A stretch of DNA of 64,000 nt, from the NCBI GenBank assembly GCA_905233725.1, contig CAJOEM010000002.1, positions 1 through 64,000 on the forward strand. The letters run 5' to 3'. Shown here in pieces: positions 6,258 through 14,435 of this stretch (the stretch's first letter is position 1; each line of letters opens with the position of its first letter). A program made the translations under genes and the position numbers. Source of the DNA: an uncultured Synergistales bacterium (GTDB lineage: Bacteria; Synergistota; Synergistia; Synergistales; Aminobacteriaceae). The notes beneath the pieces are model-generated. The model saw only the letters and a program-made list of their open reading frames with translations. It did not search any database and was not told the DNA's origin.

Positions 6258-7439
6258 TTGGGAAAGGTCAAGATATTCAAGAAACGCAAATTTCAAAGGG
6301 AACAGCGGGAACAGAATTTTAAGCTCAGCACGTCCAGTAATAACAGTGTAAAATTATTGCTCGATGGTGCTGAGACTTTTGCTGCAATAACAGAGGCTCT
6401 GAGCAATGCGCAACACAGAATCAATCTCGAATATTTTATATTCAGTGACGACGAAATCGGGCGAAAAATCAAGAATATTTTATCCGAACGTGCAAAATCC
6501 GGTGTGAAAGTTCGCGTGATTTTTGACGCGCTCGGAAGTTGGCGGCTTGGACGAAATTTCATCTCAGATTTGCGAAACGCCGGCGTAAATGTTCATGTGT
6601 TTTTACCACCAAAGCTCTTCAATTTGCGACTAAGCCTCACACACAGAGACCACAGGAAAATTATCACGGTTGACGGTCACACAGGATTGCTTGGCGGCCT
6701 GAATATCGGCGACGTGTATCTCAAACGATGGCGCGACACTCATTTGCAGATTAAAGGCGAGGCAGTTGCAGAATTAGATCGCATTTTCTTCCGAATGTGG
6801 GACAGGCTAAATCTCAAGAAAAACAAAATCACTCCCGAAGAACTCAACAGCAAAATAATCGACATATCAAATATAAACATAAACAACAGCGTTCCCGTGA
6901 AAATTGCAGCGAGCGGTCCTAACGAAGAATTTCGCATAATCGCCGACGAATATATCAAGATAATTTCCAACGCGAAAAATCGTCTATGGATTACAACGCC
7001 CTATCTCGTTCCAGACGAAAAATTACTCAACGCGCTTTACCTGGCTGCTTCGAAAAACGTCGACGTGAGAATAATAATACCGTTCAAAGCGAATCACACG
7101 CTCGTGTCATGGGCATCGCAATATAATATCGACCGCCTGCTCGAACACGGGATCAGAATTTTCGTGTATCAGGACAGATTCATTCACGCTAAAACTCTAA
7201 TCTCAGACGAAAATATAGCCTCAGTTGGCACGACGAATCTTGACATGCGGAGTCTCGAAATGAATTACGAAGTCCAAGCGTTCGTGTATTCCGCAAAACT
7301 TGTAGCCGAACTCGAAAACGCGTTCCTGAACGACTTGCGCCACTGCTCCGAAGAAAAACTGAACGACCGACTCAAGAATCGATCGCTCTTGCAAAAATTA
7401 CAGGCTAAAATCGGCAAATTCTGGTCAGCTGTGCTATAA
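6258..7439 (+). CDS. PLD-family cardiolipin synthase-like enzyme
   Basis: Phospholipase D superfamily protein of 393 residues with two HKD motifs: HRKIITVD (His132, Lys134, Asp139) and HAKTLISD (about His310, Lys312, Asp317). This arrangement matches bacterial cardiolipin synthases, which join phosphatidylglycerol molecules at the membrane. It lacks the two N-terminal membrane helices of classical Cls and begins with a basic segment (KKRKFQREQREQ) that may bind membranes. The start is a TTG very close to GAGG and is uncertain. It ends 1 bp from a convergent gene. Another PLD-type phosphatidyltransferase role is possible. Confidence 0.85.
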   Translation: MGKVKIFKKRKFQREQREQNFKLSTSSNNSVKLLLDGAETFAAITEALSNAQHRINLEYFIFSDDEIGRKIKNILSERAKSGVKVRVIFDALGSWRLGRNFISDLRNAGVNVHVFLPPKLFNLRLSLTHRDHRKIITVDGHTGLLGGLNIGDVYLKRWRDTHLQIKGEAVAELDRIFFRMWDRLNLKKNKITPEELNSKIIDISNININNSVPVKIAASGPNEEFRIIADEYIKIISNAKNRLWITTPYLVPDEKLLNALYLAASKNVDVRIIIPFKANHTLVSWASQYNIDRLLEHGIRIFVYQDRFIHAKTLISDENIASVGTTNLDMRSLEMNYEVQAFVYSAKLVAELENAFLNDLRHCSEEKLNDRLKNRSLLQKLQAKIGKFWSAVL

Positions 7440-7440
7440 A

Positions 7441-8205
7441 TTATTTCTCGCGCTTAACGTTCACAACTCGATAAATCCAAGCTTCGACATATTCCCAGAA
7501 AATCCAAAGCACAACGGAAATTACCATCATGACTCCGAACAAGGCGTATGCAGCAGCAGTCAATCCTGTTGCGAAACCTGCTCCTACCAGCGACAGAATC
7601 AACATTCCAGGAGCGCGTCCGAGCAAACACACAATCGATAACGGCAGCAGCTTCAATTTCGTCAAGCCTGCGAGAAAACACACTGCGTCATCAGGCAACG
7701 CTGGCAGCAAAAATATCATGAAGAACGTCATGTAGCCTCCTTCAGAAATTACTCCGTCAAATTGCTTGATAATCGAATCCGGCACGATCTTTCGCACAAG
7801 CTTGAAGCCCAAAATTCTCGCACCAGCCATCGCGATAAAACTCCCGATCGCAAGTCCCAGCGTCGTCAAGAACCAGCCCTTCCAAAATCCGAAAATAAAT
7901 CCGCCAGCCAACGCCGCAGCCTGTCCGGGAATCGGCGCAAATACAACCTGCAAAACCTGAATCAGAATAAATATCCATTCAGCGTCCGCACCTTTCGCAA
8001 GCAATAAAGCTTTCAACTCAGCCGGATTCGTCGCGTAAAATTTCAGCGTTTCCTTCCATGACGCGAGCATCTCAGCCGGCAGAAAATACGGCAACAATCG
8101 CAAAATCAACGCAAGTATCAAGAATATTATTCCCGTCGGAATCAATATCATCAACAACGAGTAAAACTTGCGCCTTAACAATTTCCAAAAATCCTGTGTA
8201 CTCAT
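7441..8205 (-). CDS. TVP38/TMEM64 (VTT-domain) membrane protein
   Basis: DedA/TVP38-related integral membrane protein, 254 residues, with about six hydrophobic segments and the VTT core PGQAAALAGGFIFGFWKGWFL around residue 100. Family members are linked to lipid scrambling or undecaprenyl-phosphate handling. The specific role here is unknown. The ATG at 8205 follows GGGAG by 8 nt and is preferred to an upstream TTG at 8220. It faces the PLD gene tail to tail. Confidence 0.82.
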   Translation of the reverse strand: MSTQDFWKLLRRKFYSLLMILIPTGIIFLILALILRLLPYFLPAEMLASWKETLKFYATNPAELKALLLAKGADAEWIFILIQVLQVVFAPIPGQAAALAGGFIFGFWKGWFLTTLGLAIGSFIAMAGARILGFKLVRKIVPDSIIKQFDGVISEGGYMTFFMIFLLPALPDDAVCFLAGLTKLKLLPLSIVCLLGRAPGMLILSLVGAGFATGLTAAAYALFGVMMVISVVLWIFWEYVEAWIYRVVNVKREK

Positions 8206-8231
8206 AAAATTCTCTCCCAAAATTCCGCATG

Positions 8232-8264
8232 AAAAAACGTCAGCAAAAATCTCTCTTCACTGAC
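8232..8264 (-). terminator. Terminator downstream of small exported protein
   Basis: On the minus strand CGTCAG and CTGACG form a stem followed by TTTTTT. It ends the 8313-8714 transcript just before the TVP38-like gene. Confidence 0.7.
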
Positions 8265-8312
8265 GCTCTTCCCCGATATTAAATTAATTTCCAGCGCAAA
8301 AATTATTTCCAG

Positions 8313-8714
8313 TTATTTCCAGTCCAAACTCGAAAGCTCAACCCAAGAATTTTCTTTGAAGATCTTGTTGCCCGTCAAATTCGCACCGTTGGAATCCTGC
8401 AAAACTGCAACTTTAATCAGTCCATCGTTCGGGCGCAAATCCATCTGAACGAGCATCGAATGCTGCTTGAACCAGCCCTTGTAGAAAATATTCACTCTTG
8501 CTGAAACTATGCCGTCTTTTTCTTCCGGTTCCTGATAATAATCGGTCTTTGTGTCAGGATCGTCCGGCTTGGCTGTCGGGTGGAAATCCGTCAAAACTTT
8601 TTCCTTCGCGAATCTCAAGAAATCGAAATTCGTCCACGTTGCAGCAAACGCGCTTCCTGCAAAAACAAATACTAACGCTAAAGCTAATACACTGAGTAAT
8701 GCACTCTTCTTCAT
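8313..8714 (-). CDS. Small exported protein of unknown function
   Basis: Protein of 133 residues with a clear signal peptide, cleaved after AFA (about residue 24). The mature part, about 109 residues, is rich in Trp, Asp and Lys, has no cysteine, and would be periplasmic or outer-membrane associated. The ATG follows AGGAGG. A strong promoter lies at 8781-8809 and a terminator at 8232-8264, so it is a monocistronic, probably well-expressed unit. No family was recognised. Confidence 0.78.
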   Translation of the reverse strand: MKKSALLSVLALALVFVFAGSAFAATWTNFDFLRFAKEKVLTDFHPTAKPDDPDTKTDYYQEPEEKDGIVSARVNIFYKGWFKQHSMLVQMDLRPNDGLIKVAVLQDSNGANLTGNKIFKENSWVELSSLDWK

Positions 8715-8780
8715 AGCAAAATTGCCTCCTGAAATTACGGATTATATTATAATTTTATTATTATAACTTGATAACTTGAG

Positions 8781-8809
8781 ATAATATTTCATGAGCCGAA
8801 AATTGTCAA
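8781..8809 (-). promoter_or_regulatory. Sigma70-type promoter for the small exported protein
   Basis: On the minus strand a perfect TTGACA (complement 8804-8809), a 17-nt spacer and TATTAT (complement 8781-8786). Confidence 0.75.
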
Positions 8810-8875
8810 ATTCAAAATTCAAATCCGAAAATTAACCGCGAATTATTAACTCAAAAAAAATTTTTCACAAATCGC

Positions 8876-8904
8876 TTGACAGAATCACAAACTTAGTCTA
8901 AAAT
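8876..8904 (+). promoter_or_regulatory. Sigma70-type promoter for tRNA-Asn
   Basis: TTGACA (8876-8881), a 17-nt spacer and TAAAAT (8899-8904), 16 nt upstream of the mature tRNA. Confidence 0.8.
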
Positions 8905-8920
8905 TCCTAATTGTGTTCGT

Positions 8921-8996
8921 TCCATGATAGCTCAATCGGCAGAGCGGGTGACTGTTAATCACTAGGTTCCAGGTTCGAGTCCTGGTCGTGGAGCCA
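8921..8996 (+). tRNA. tRNA-Asn (GTT)
   Basis: A full 76-nt cloverleaf. The acceptor TCCATGA pairs with TCGTGGA, the D arm is GCTC..GAGC, the anticodon GTT is at 8954-8956, and the T arm is CCAGGTTCGAGTCCTGG. The discriminator G and an encoded CCA are at 8993-8996. A T7 run follows directly and may terminate transcription. Confidence 0.97.
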
Positions 8997-9056
8997 ATTT
9001 TTTTATGTACTTTTTTAGGACGCAAATCTTACGAAGAGAATCAGGGGTTACCCTTC

Positions 9057-11192
9057 ATGTATTTACACGCGCAATCTCAATCAAAAAATCGATTTAGAAT
9101 TTTCTTCATGTTCTGCATGATCCTCTTGTTTGTTATATGCGAATTTTCTGTTGTAAATGCCAGTCAGCTCGAAAACGTTCGCATTGGCTTCTTCAAATCT
9201 GAGAAATACGGTTACGTCGGAACTCATGGGGATTTGCGCGGTTATGACGTTCACCTGTCAAAAGTTATCGCTGTGTACGGGGACTTCGAGGCCGAAATGA
9301 TTGGCTATGATTCCGTTACCGAAATGGAAAACGCTCTCAGAAATCATGACGTTGATGTCCTGATAGATTTTCTCCACACAGACAAGCGTGATCACGAATT
9401 TATCTTCACCGAAACCCCAATAATGCAGGAAAAAGTCTGCCTGTACACGATAAATTCTCCGGACGCACCAACTCCTGACCAGCTCACAAAAATAGAATCG
9501 CTGCGTGTGGGTTACGAGTCAAATTCCGGTTTCCTGGATTACTTTCTGGACTACTGCGCCGAACGCAAAATTACACCTCAACTTGTGAGCTTTGATCACG
9601 AATTTGAAATGCGCAACGCAATGCTTCATGGTGAGATTGACGCATGTTTGACTGGCAGTTCCGTGCCGCCGGGTTATCGCCTGTTATTATCAACAGTTTC
9701 TCTAGCGTCGTACATGATGCTGCGTTCTGACGATGTTGCGCTGTGTAAACGAATCGAATTTGCTACACAACAACTCGTGACTGATAATCCGAATTACATG
9801 AACGAGCTTTACAATCAATACATAACTTCGCGTGAAGAAATATTATCGCCACTGACACTTCAAGAGCGTGAATATCTCGCTGCACACCCTGTGATTTCTG
9901 TTGCTTTAGTTCGTGGGGCTGAGCCGTTCGTTGTTGAAAAATCTTCTGGGATTTTGAGCGGAGTTGTTCCGGATTATTATCGCGTTCTCGGGAAAAAATT
10001 GGGGATCTCGTTCACGTTCGTAGCGTATGCCAGGACAGATGAAGCAATCGACGCAGTTTCAAAAGGCAAAATAGACATTCTCGGGCAATATTACGGCGAC
10101 ATAATCATCGCTGGACGTTACGGTCTGATTGACACTTTAAAATACGGCATGACTTCATGCGCGCGTTTAACTCGCAGTGGCTTCAATGCCCAAGCGAAAA
10201 CAGCCTCAGTTACGGATCGCACGTTCTATTCGCTAAGTGACCAACTCAATCAGGATATTACGCTCAAGACTTATTCCAACGTTGAAGATTGCTATCAAGC
10301 TCTGATGTCACGAAAAGTTGACTCAATGATTGGTTCCATGCCTGCTGTGACATGGCTGATTAATCAACACACGCTGCGTGGCGTAAACTTGTCATTTCTG
10401 CCGAATATCTCGCTGGGACTTCGGGGTGCTGTCTCTCAGGAAAATCGTACGTTGCTGTTCATTCTAAATAAAGTCATTGCTTCTTCGAAAACCGCTCTTG
10501 ATCTTGCAATTCTTGAAAACGCTGTCAGTGGTGAAACGAGTTTGCGAACTGCTATCGAAAAAATTCCGCTGGGATTATCGCTCTCAATCGTTGCGATTCT
10601 GGCGATTCTTGTGATGCTGCTGATAATCACGCTGGTTAGGCTGAATCATAATAATCGGGAACGTGTTGACATGCTGAACCGCGAAATTGCACGGGACACT
10701 TTGACCGGTGCAGGCAGTCGGCGTTACGGCATTGAGCTAATCAATCGCGAATTATTGCTGAATCGCTATCAAGGCGAAGAGAATAACACGATGCTTGCGA
10801 TGCTCGATATAGATTTTTTCAAAGACAAGAACGACACATTCGGTCACGAGTACGGGGATTTCGTCCTGAAAAAACTCGTGCAGATACTTCACAAGACTCT
10901 GCGTCAATCTGACGTTGTAATCCGTTGGGGTGGTGATGAGTTCATTCTGGTATGCTCGCAAATTCACGACAACGGCGCGCAAATCGTCCTCGAAAAAATC
11001 ATTCACGCGATAAACAGCTCAGAATTTATCATGAACGGCAAGGGTGAACAGGTCACGATCTCAGTTGGGGCTGCATTCTTCAGACATGATGACGAAAACA
11101 TCGAAGCAATTCTCAGACGCTGTGACGAAGCATTGTATGCTGCAAAAAAAGTTCGCAATTCCTACAGAATTTTCCCGACAAAACCAGATTAA
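9057..11192 (+). CDS. Membrane diguanylate cyclase with tandem solute-binding sensor domains
   Basis: Protein of 711 residues predicted to make cyclic di-GMP in response to a periplasmic ligand. An N-terminal membrane anchor or signal is followed by two regions resembling family 3 solute-binding proteins (from VRIGFFKSEKYGY and from VISVALVRGAEPFVV), a membrane helix at about 505-527, then a GGDEF domain. The active-site WGGDEF (about 625-629) is intact. RxxD (RQSD) sits five residues before it, so product inhibition is likely. An in-frame GTG at 8988 lies inside the tRNA, so the ATG at 9057, after a weak GGGG, is preferred. Sensory domains of this type usually bind amino acids; the ligand here is unknown. 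Confidence 0.88.
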   Translation: MYLHAQSQSKNRFRIFFMFCMILLFVICEFSVVNASQLENVRIGFFKSEKYGYVGTHGDLRGYDVHLSKVIAVYGDFEAEMIGYDSVTEMENALRNHDVDVLIDFLHTDKRDHEFIFTETPIMQEKVCLYTINSPDAPTPDQLTKIESLRVGYESNSGFLDYFLDYCAERKITPQLVSFDHEFEMRNAMLHGEIDACLTGSSVPPGYRLLLSTVSLASYMMLRSDDVALCKRIEFATQQLVTDNPNYMNELYNQYITSREEILSPLTLQEREYLAAHPVISVALVRGAEPFVVEKSSGILSGVVPDYYRVLGKKLGISFTFVAYARTDEAIDAVSKGKIDILGQYYGDIIIAGRYGLIDTLKYGMTSCARLTRSGFNAQAKTASVTDRTFYSLSDQLNQDITLKTYSNVEDCYQALMSRKVDSMIGSMPAVTWLINQHTLRGVNLSFLPNISLGLRGAVSQENRTLLFILNKVIASSKTALDLAILENAVSGETSLRTAIEKIPLGLSLSIVAILAILVMLLIITLVRLNHNNRERVDMLNREIARDTLTGAGSRRYGIELINRELLLNRYQGEENNTMLAMLDIDFFKDKNDTFGHEYGDFVLKKLVQILHKTLRQSDVVIRWGGDEFILVCSQIHDNGAQIVLEKIIHAINSSEFIMNGKGEQVTISVGAAFFRHDDENIEAILRRCDEALYAAKKVRNSYRIFPTKPD

Positions 11193-11205
11193 GCTAGATT
11201 AGCGT

Positions 11206-11233
11206 TTGATTTGAGTGCGTGTGAGTTTATAAT
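11206..11233 (+). promoter_or_regulatory. Sigma70-type promoter for zinc-ribbon gene
   Basis: TTGATT (11206-11211), a 16-nt spacer and a perfect TATAAT (11228-11233), located 33 nt before the start codon at 11266. Confidence 0.65.
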
Positions 11234-11265
11234 ATACCCAGAATTTTTTAGGGAGGATTTTTACG

Positions 11266-11427
11266 ATGGCTAAATTTAAGTGTTTGGAATGTGAACACGA
11301 ATTTGAAATCGACGATAACGAGAATAACAAACGCTGCCCTGAGTGCATGAGCCGTTACCTGCAATTACTCTCAGGTGAGATTAAGCGTGGCAAATCCTGG
11401 AGTGCGAAAACTTTTTCCGCGAGATAA
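11266..11427 (+). CDS. Small zinc-ribbon protein (53 aa)
   Basis: A 53-residue ORF with an ATG about 7 nt after GGGAGG and its own TATAAT promoter. It has two CxxC knuckles (CLEC near residue 6 and CPEC near residue 26) separated by an acidic stretch, which together can bind one zinc ion. A basic, Ser-rich tail follows. The next gene starts 4 nt after its stop, so they form an operon. No specific function was recognised; such mini zinc ribbons often bind nucleic acid or a protein partner. Confidence 0.8.
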   Translation: MAKFKCLECEHEFEIDDNENNKRCPECMSRYLQLLSGEIKRGKSWSAKTFSAR

Positions 11428-11430
11428 ATC

Positions 11431-12468
11431 ATGCCTGATCCACTTGCTATAACAGACGTTCGCGACATTGCAGCCGAAACTGCCGTTTCCGAAAATCCAC
11501 CTGCGCCAGTTCAGGAAAATTCCGAACAACCTGCTGAACGGCCCGCGTATTTGGCTCTGAAATTCACGTTCGTGCCAAGTCGTGGCGATATGGGCGGAGC
11601 TTTCTGCACAATTTTTGAGGGCAGCACCGGTAAAACGATTTTTCAGGTGTTCTGGCTCGCAAAGCCTTATGCCGGAAAAATGCTCAACGAACCTTCAAAA
11701 GAATGGCGCAAATTCGTGAAAAGATTCCCTCAGATGGGACCTCTCGACAAAACTTGGGGCGACAGATTGCAGATGCAGTTACGCGAGTTATTACCGGCTG
11801 ATGACAGGCGCAAATTATTCGAGAATTACACGCGTCCGAGATTGCGTCAAGTCGAAAGCCAGATTCGCCGTGGCTTCGAACAAATTTCACAGTGCGTATT
11901 CAGTGCTGCAACTGATGCAGAACCGGTCTCGCGTCATGAACTCGAACGCGCAAAAGTCCTCAAGCCCCTGAACCCAACGCCACAACAACTCGAAGAAGCT
12001 GAAGCCGCCGCAAAAGAAAAAGAACGCGAAGAAAAAGAAAAAGAACGCGCATTCCTGAACGGCTCACAATTCGAAGGCACGATTATCAAATGCTCACCAC
12101 ATGTTGATCCCGTCAAAGGCAAAGCATCATCTGAGATTGCTCCGGGAGATATTATCGAAGTCGGCATTGAAGGCGAGGGAACCAGTGCACTGGTCCGGAA
12201 ATTCCTGGAGGAAAACGATCAGCAGCCGCTATTCCCAGTCGAAGAAATCGAAAAACGCGACGGCAAAACTTATATATACGTGCGAATCAGTGACGAAATT
12301 CGCGGACTGTTAACTCTCAACAAGGACCTAATGCTCAGAATAAAAGAACAGCCCGTTCCCGTCAGTCAATCAATCGGTCTGGCTGCTCTTGAAGATATAT
12401 TATTCTTCGGGATTTTGGGAGCTGCTCTCGTTGGATTAATATTCGTAATCAGGTATTTCTTTATTTAG
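11431..12468 (+). CDS. Tail-anchored protein of unknown function
   Basis: Protein of 345 residues with no recognised family. It has a Pro/Glu-rich start, a globular part of about 150 residues, a highly charged helix (EEAEAAAKEKEREEKEKERA) around residues 188-210, a second compact region, and a single C-terminal hydrophobic segment of about 22 residues ending RYFFI. No signal peptide is visible, so it is probably held at the inner membrane by its tail with the bulk in the cytoplasm. It forms an operon with the 53-aa zinc-ribbon gene and converges on coaD. Confidence 0.72.
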   Translation: MPDPLAITDVRDIAAETAVSENPPAPVQENSEQPAERPAYLALKFTFVPSRGDMGGAFCTIFEGSTGKTIFQVFWLAKPYAGKMLNEPSKEWRKFVKRFPQMGPLDKTWGDRLQMQLRELLPADDRRKLFENYTRPRLRQVESQIRRGFEQISQCVFSAATDAEPVSRHELERAKVLKPLNPTPQQLEEAEAAAKEKEREEKEKERAFLNGSQFEGTIIKCSPHVDPVKGKASSEIAPGDIIEVGIEGEGTSALVRKFLEENDQQPLFPVEEIEKRDGKTYIYVRISDEIRGLLTLNKDLMLRIKEQPVPVSQSIGLAALEDILFFGILGAALVGLIFVIRYFFI

Positions 12469-12471
12469 CAT

Positions 12472-12969
12472 TTAGCTTTTTCTGGACTTGCCCTGATAAC
12501 GCTCGAGTAATTTCTTGAACACATCGGGCGGCACAACGTTCTGAACCGTTCCACCAAAACTGAAAATTTCACGAATGCTGCTGCTCGACACGTACGAATA
12601 TTTCGGGTCAGTCACGATGAAAAACGTCTCAATCTCCGGAGCTAATTGCCTGTTCATCAACGCCATCTGGAACTCGTACTCAAAATCCGACATCGCACGC
12701 AATCCACGAATTATTACACGCGCATTTACTTGCCGAACATAATCGACTAATAACCCGTTGAAGCTGTCAATCTCGATATTCTTGATCCCGCTCAGAGCTT
12801 CACGAGCCATCTCACAACGTTCCTCGACTGTAAAAGCTGAGGAATTTTTTTGCCCGTTCAACAGCACGCTGACGATCACTTTGTCGAATATTGCAGCTGC
12901 ACGGCGCGCGATATATACATGACCGTTCGTAATAGGGTCAAACGATCCCGGATAAACTGCTATTTTCAT
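12472..12969 (-). CDS. coaD: Phosphopantetheine adenylyltransferase
   Basis: Fourth enzyme of coenzyme A synthesis, joining 4'-phosphopantetheine and ATP to dephospho-CoA. It has 165 residues, the usual length. The nucleotidyltransferase signature is TNGH (14-17) after YPGSFDP, and the second is SSSSIRE near residue 130. RVIIRGLRAMSDFEYE, typical of CoaD, lies in the middle. It follows rsmD by 10 nt in a minus-strand run, the frequent rsmD-coaD pairing. Confidence 0.97.
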   Translation of the reverse strand: MKIAVYPGSFDPITNGHVYIARRAAAIFDKVIVSVLLNGQKNSSAFTVEERCEMAREALSGIKNIEIDSFNGLLVDYVRQVNARVIIRGLRAMSDFEYEFQMALMNRQLAPEIETFFIVTDPKYSYVSSSSIREIFSFGGTVQNVVPPDVFKKLLERYQGKSRKS

Positions 12970-12979
12970 CTATCAAATT

Positions 12980-13501
12980 TCACTCCTGATTCGCAATTTG
13001 TTTTCTCAAGAAAGTCAGGCAGGTCTCACCGTAGATTTTTTCCTGCAGAATTTCCAGATTATACGGATTATTATTCAGCGCAAATTTCTCCCGAACAGAA
13101 TGCTCGAGTATTATCACGCAATCATCACTCAGAATTTTATCAAGATTCTTCAGGCTCGCGAAAGTTTCACACCAGCCAGAATTATACGGCGGATCCGCGA
13201 ACACGTAATCGAATTTCATGTCACGTTTCGACAGCCAAGATAATGCACGGCGAATCTCCAGCGACAAAACCAGAACAGAATCAGGATCAGAATCATCGCG
13301 CAAATTTTCACGAATCGCTTCTGCACGATCACGCACACTCTCAACAAATACTACACTCGCTGCACCGCGCTTTAATGCCTCAAAACCAACACGCCCGGTT
13401 CCTGCGAACAAATCCAGAAATTTAGAATCCGGATTAATCCTGCCAATTACGCTGAACAATGCTGACATAACACGGCTCGAAGTTGGTCTAGCGTCCTTCA
13501 T
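12980..13501 (-). CDS. rsmD: 16S rRNA m2G966 methyltransferase RsmD
   Basis: SAM-dependent methyltransferase acting on G966 of 16S rRNA, 173 residues. The SAM-binding motif FLDLFAGTGRVGFEALKRGA and the catalytic DPPY are present. The protein begins directly at the family's ARPTSSRV segment, so the usual first 10-15 residues (an RIIxGxxRGR-type strand) are missing. An in-frame TGA two codons upstream of the ATG excludes extension. It overlaps trmB by 14 bp. It is either a natural short form or slightly truncated. Confidence 0.92.
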   Translation of the reverse strand: MKDARPTSSRVMSALFSVIGRINPDSKFLDLFAGTGRVGFEALKRGAASVVFVESVRDRAEAIRENLRDDSDPDSVLVLSLEIRRALSWLSKRDMKFDYVFADPPYNSGWCETFASLKNLDKILSDDCVIILEHSVREKFALNNNPYNLEILQEKIYGETCLTFLRKQIANQE

Positions 13502-14435
13502 GATTCAATCGCTGCGACAAATCCTCAATAGATGACCTGACTGCCGGTGTCAAAAATGCGTTCGCGAATCTGTCAATCTTGATCAAAGTTCCGTCATCAC
13601 GCTGCGAAATCTTGAAGTAAAATCTCTGCTCAAATTCCTCGTCACTCGTGAAAGCCTCAAGCAGAAATTCGTCGTTAATACCCGAGTTAATACCCGAGAA
13701 ATATCTGCCAAATTTCCAGAATGCGCCACTTTTTTGCCCCGAAATTCCGTTCATGTTCGTAATATCCTGCTCAGAAATTTTGCTGCTAATCTTTACGTGC
13801 ATGTTCTCAAAATCCTCCGTAAAATCTATGCGTCTCTTGCTCGTGAATTTGCCAACTTTCCTGAAAATCAGCCTGTGAATATTCTTGCCCTCATCAAGCC
13901 ATTTGCGTTCGTATTTTGTCTTGACGGGTCTATGCGGATTTAACTCGAAAATCTCGCCGCTCAGAGCTTCGTGACCTGATAATTTTCCCCAGACTTCACG
14001 TGAATAATTCTCATCATCGCTCAGAAACTCGAAAATTCCGCCGATTTTCAGAACCGTAGCCAAACTGTCCGAAAAATCTTTCGCTGTAACTCGCCGATGT
14101 GCTGCCGAATTGCTGCTCCATGGGCACGGGAAATTCATAATGATTTTCTCAAGCGATTCGTCCGGGAATAATTCTCGCAACATGAATCTCGCGTCCGTGC
14201 ATAATATGCGCAAATTTTCCAGGTCAGCCGCCCGTCTGGCACAGCGCAGGACACATGAGCCGGAAATTTCCAGACCGTAAAGCATAATATCCGGATTCAT
14301 TTTCGCATATTGAACCGTGAATAAGCCATTGCCAAAGCCAATTTCGAGTTGCGTGTGTTCGTGAATTTCCAGCGGTAATTTACAGCCGGCGTTGATTATT
14401 ATTTTATACTGTGGTCGTGCGTCTAGAATGTCCAT
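13488..14435 (-). CDS. trmB: tRNA (guanine-N7)-methyltransferase TrmB with C-terminal extension
   Basis: Methylates G46 in the variable loop of tRNA. It has 315 residues, clearly longer than the common 200-240. The family core occupies about 1-200: EIGFGNGLFTVQYAKMNP (SAM site), YGLEISGSCVLRC and NFPCPWSSNSAAHRR. The remaining 110 or so residues form an extra domain of unknown role. It overlaps the phosphohexomutase by 13 bp and rsmD by 14 bp, so the three are translationally coupled. NFPCPW replaces the common NFPDPWPK, a point to check for activity. Confidence 0.88.
   Translation of the reverse strand: MDILDARPQYKIIINAGCKLPLEIHEHTQLEIGFGNGLFTVQYAKMNPDIMLYGLEISGSCVLRCARRAADLENLRILCTDARFMLRELFPDESLEKIIMNFPCPWSSNSAAHRRVTAKDFSDSLATVLKIGGIFEFLSDDENYSREVWGKLSGHEALSGEIFELNPHRPVKTKYERKWLDEGKNIHRLIFRKVGKFTSKRRIDFTEDFENMHVKISSKISEQDITNMNGISGQKSGAFWKFGRYFSGINSGINDEFLLEAFTSDEEFEQRFYFKISQRDDGTLIKIDRFANAFLTPAVRSSIEDLSQRLNHEGR

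Noticed and set aside
8988..9056. N-terminal extension of the diguanylate cyclase from GTG 8988
   Set aside because: It would begin inside the tRNA-Asn gene; the ATG at 9057 gives a normal membrane-anchored N-terminus.
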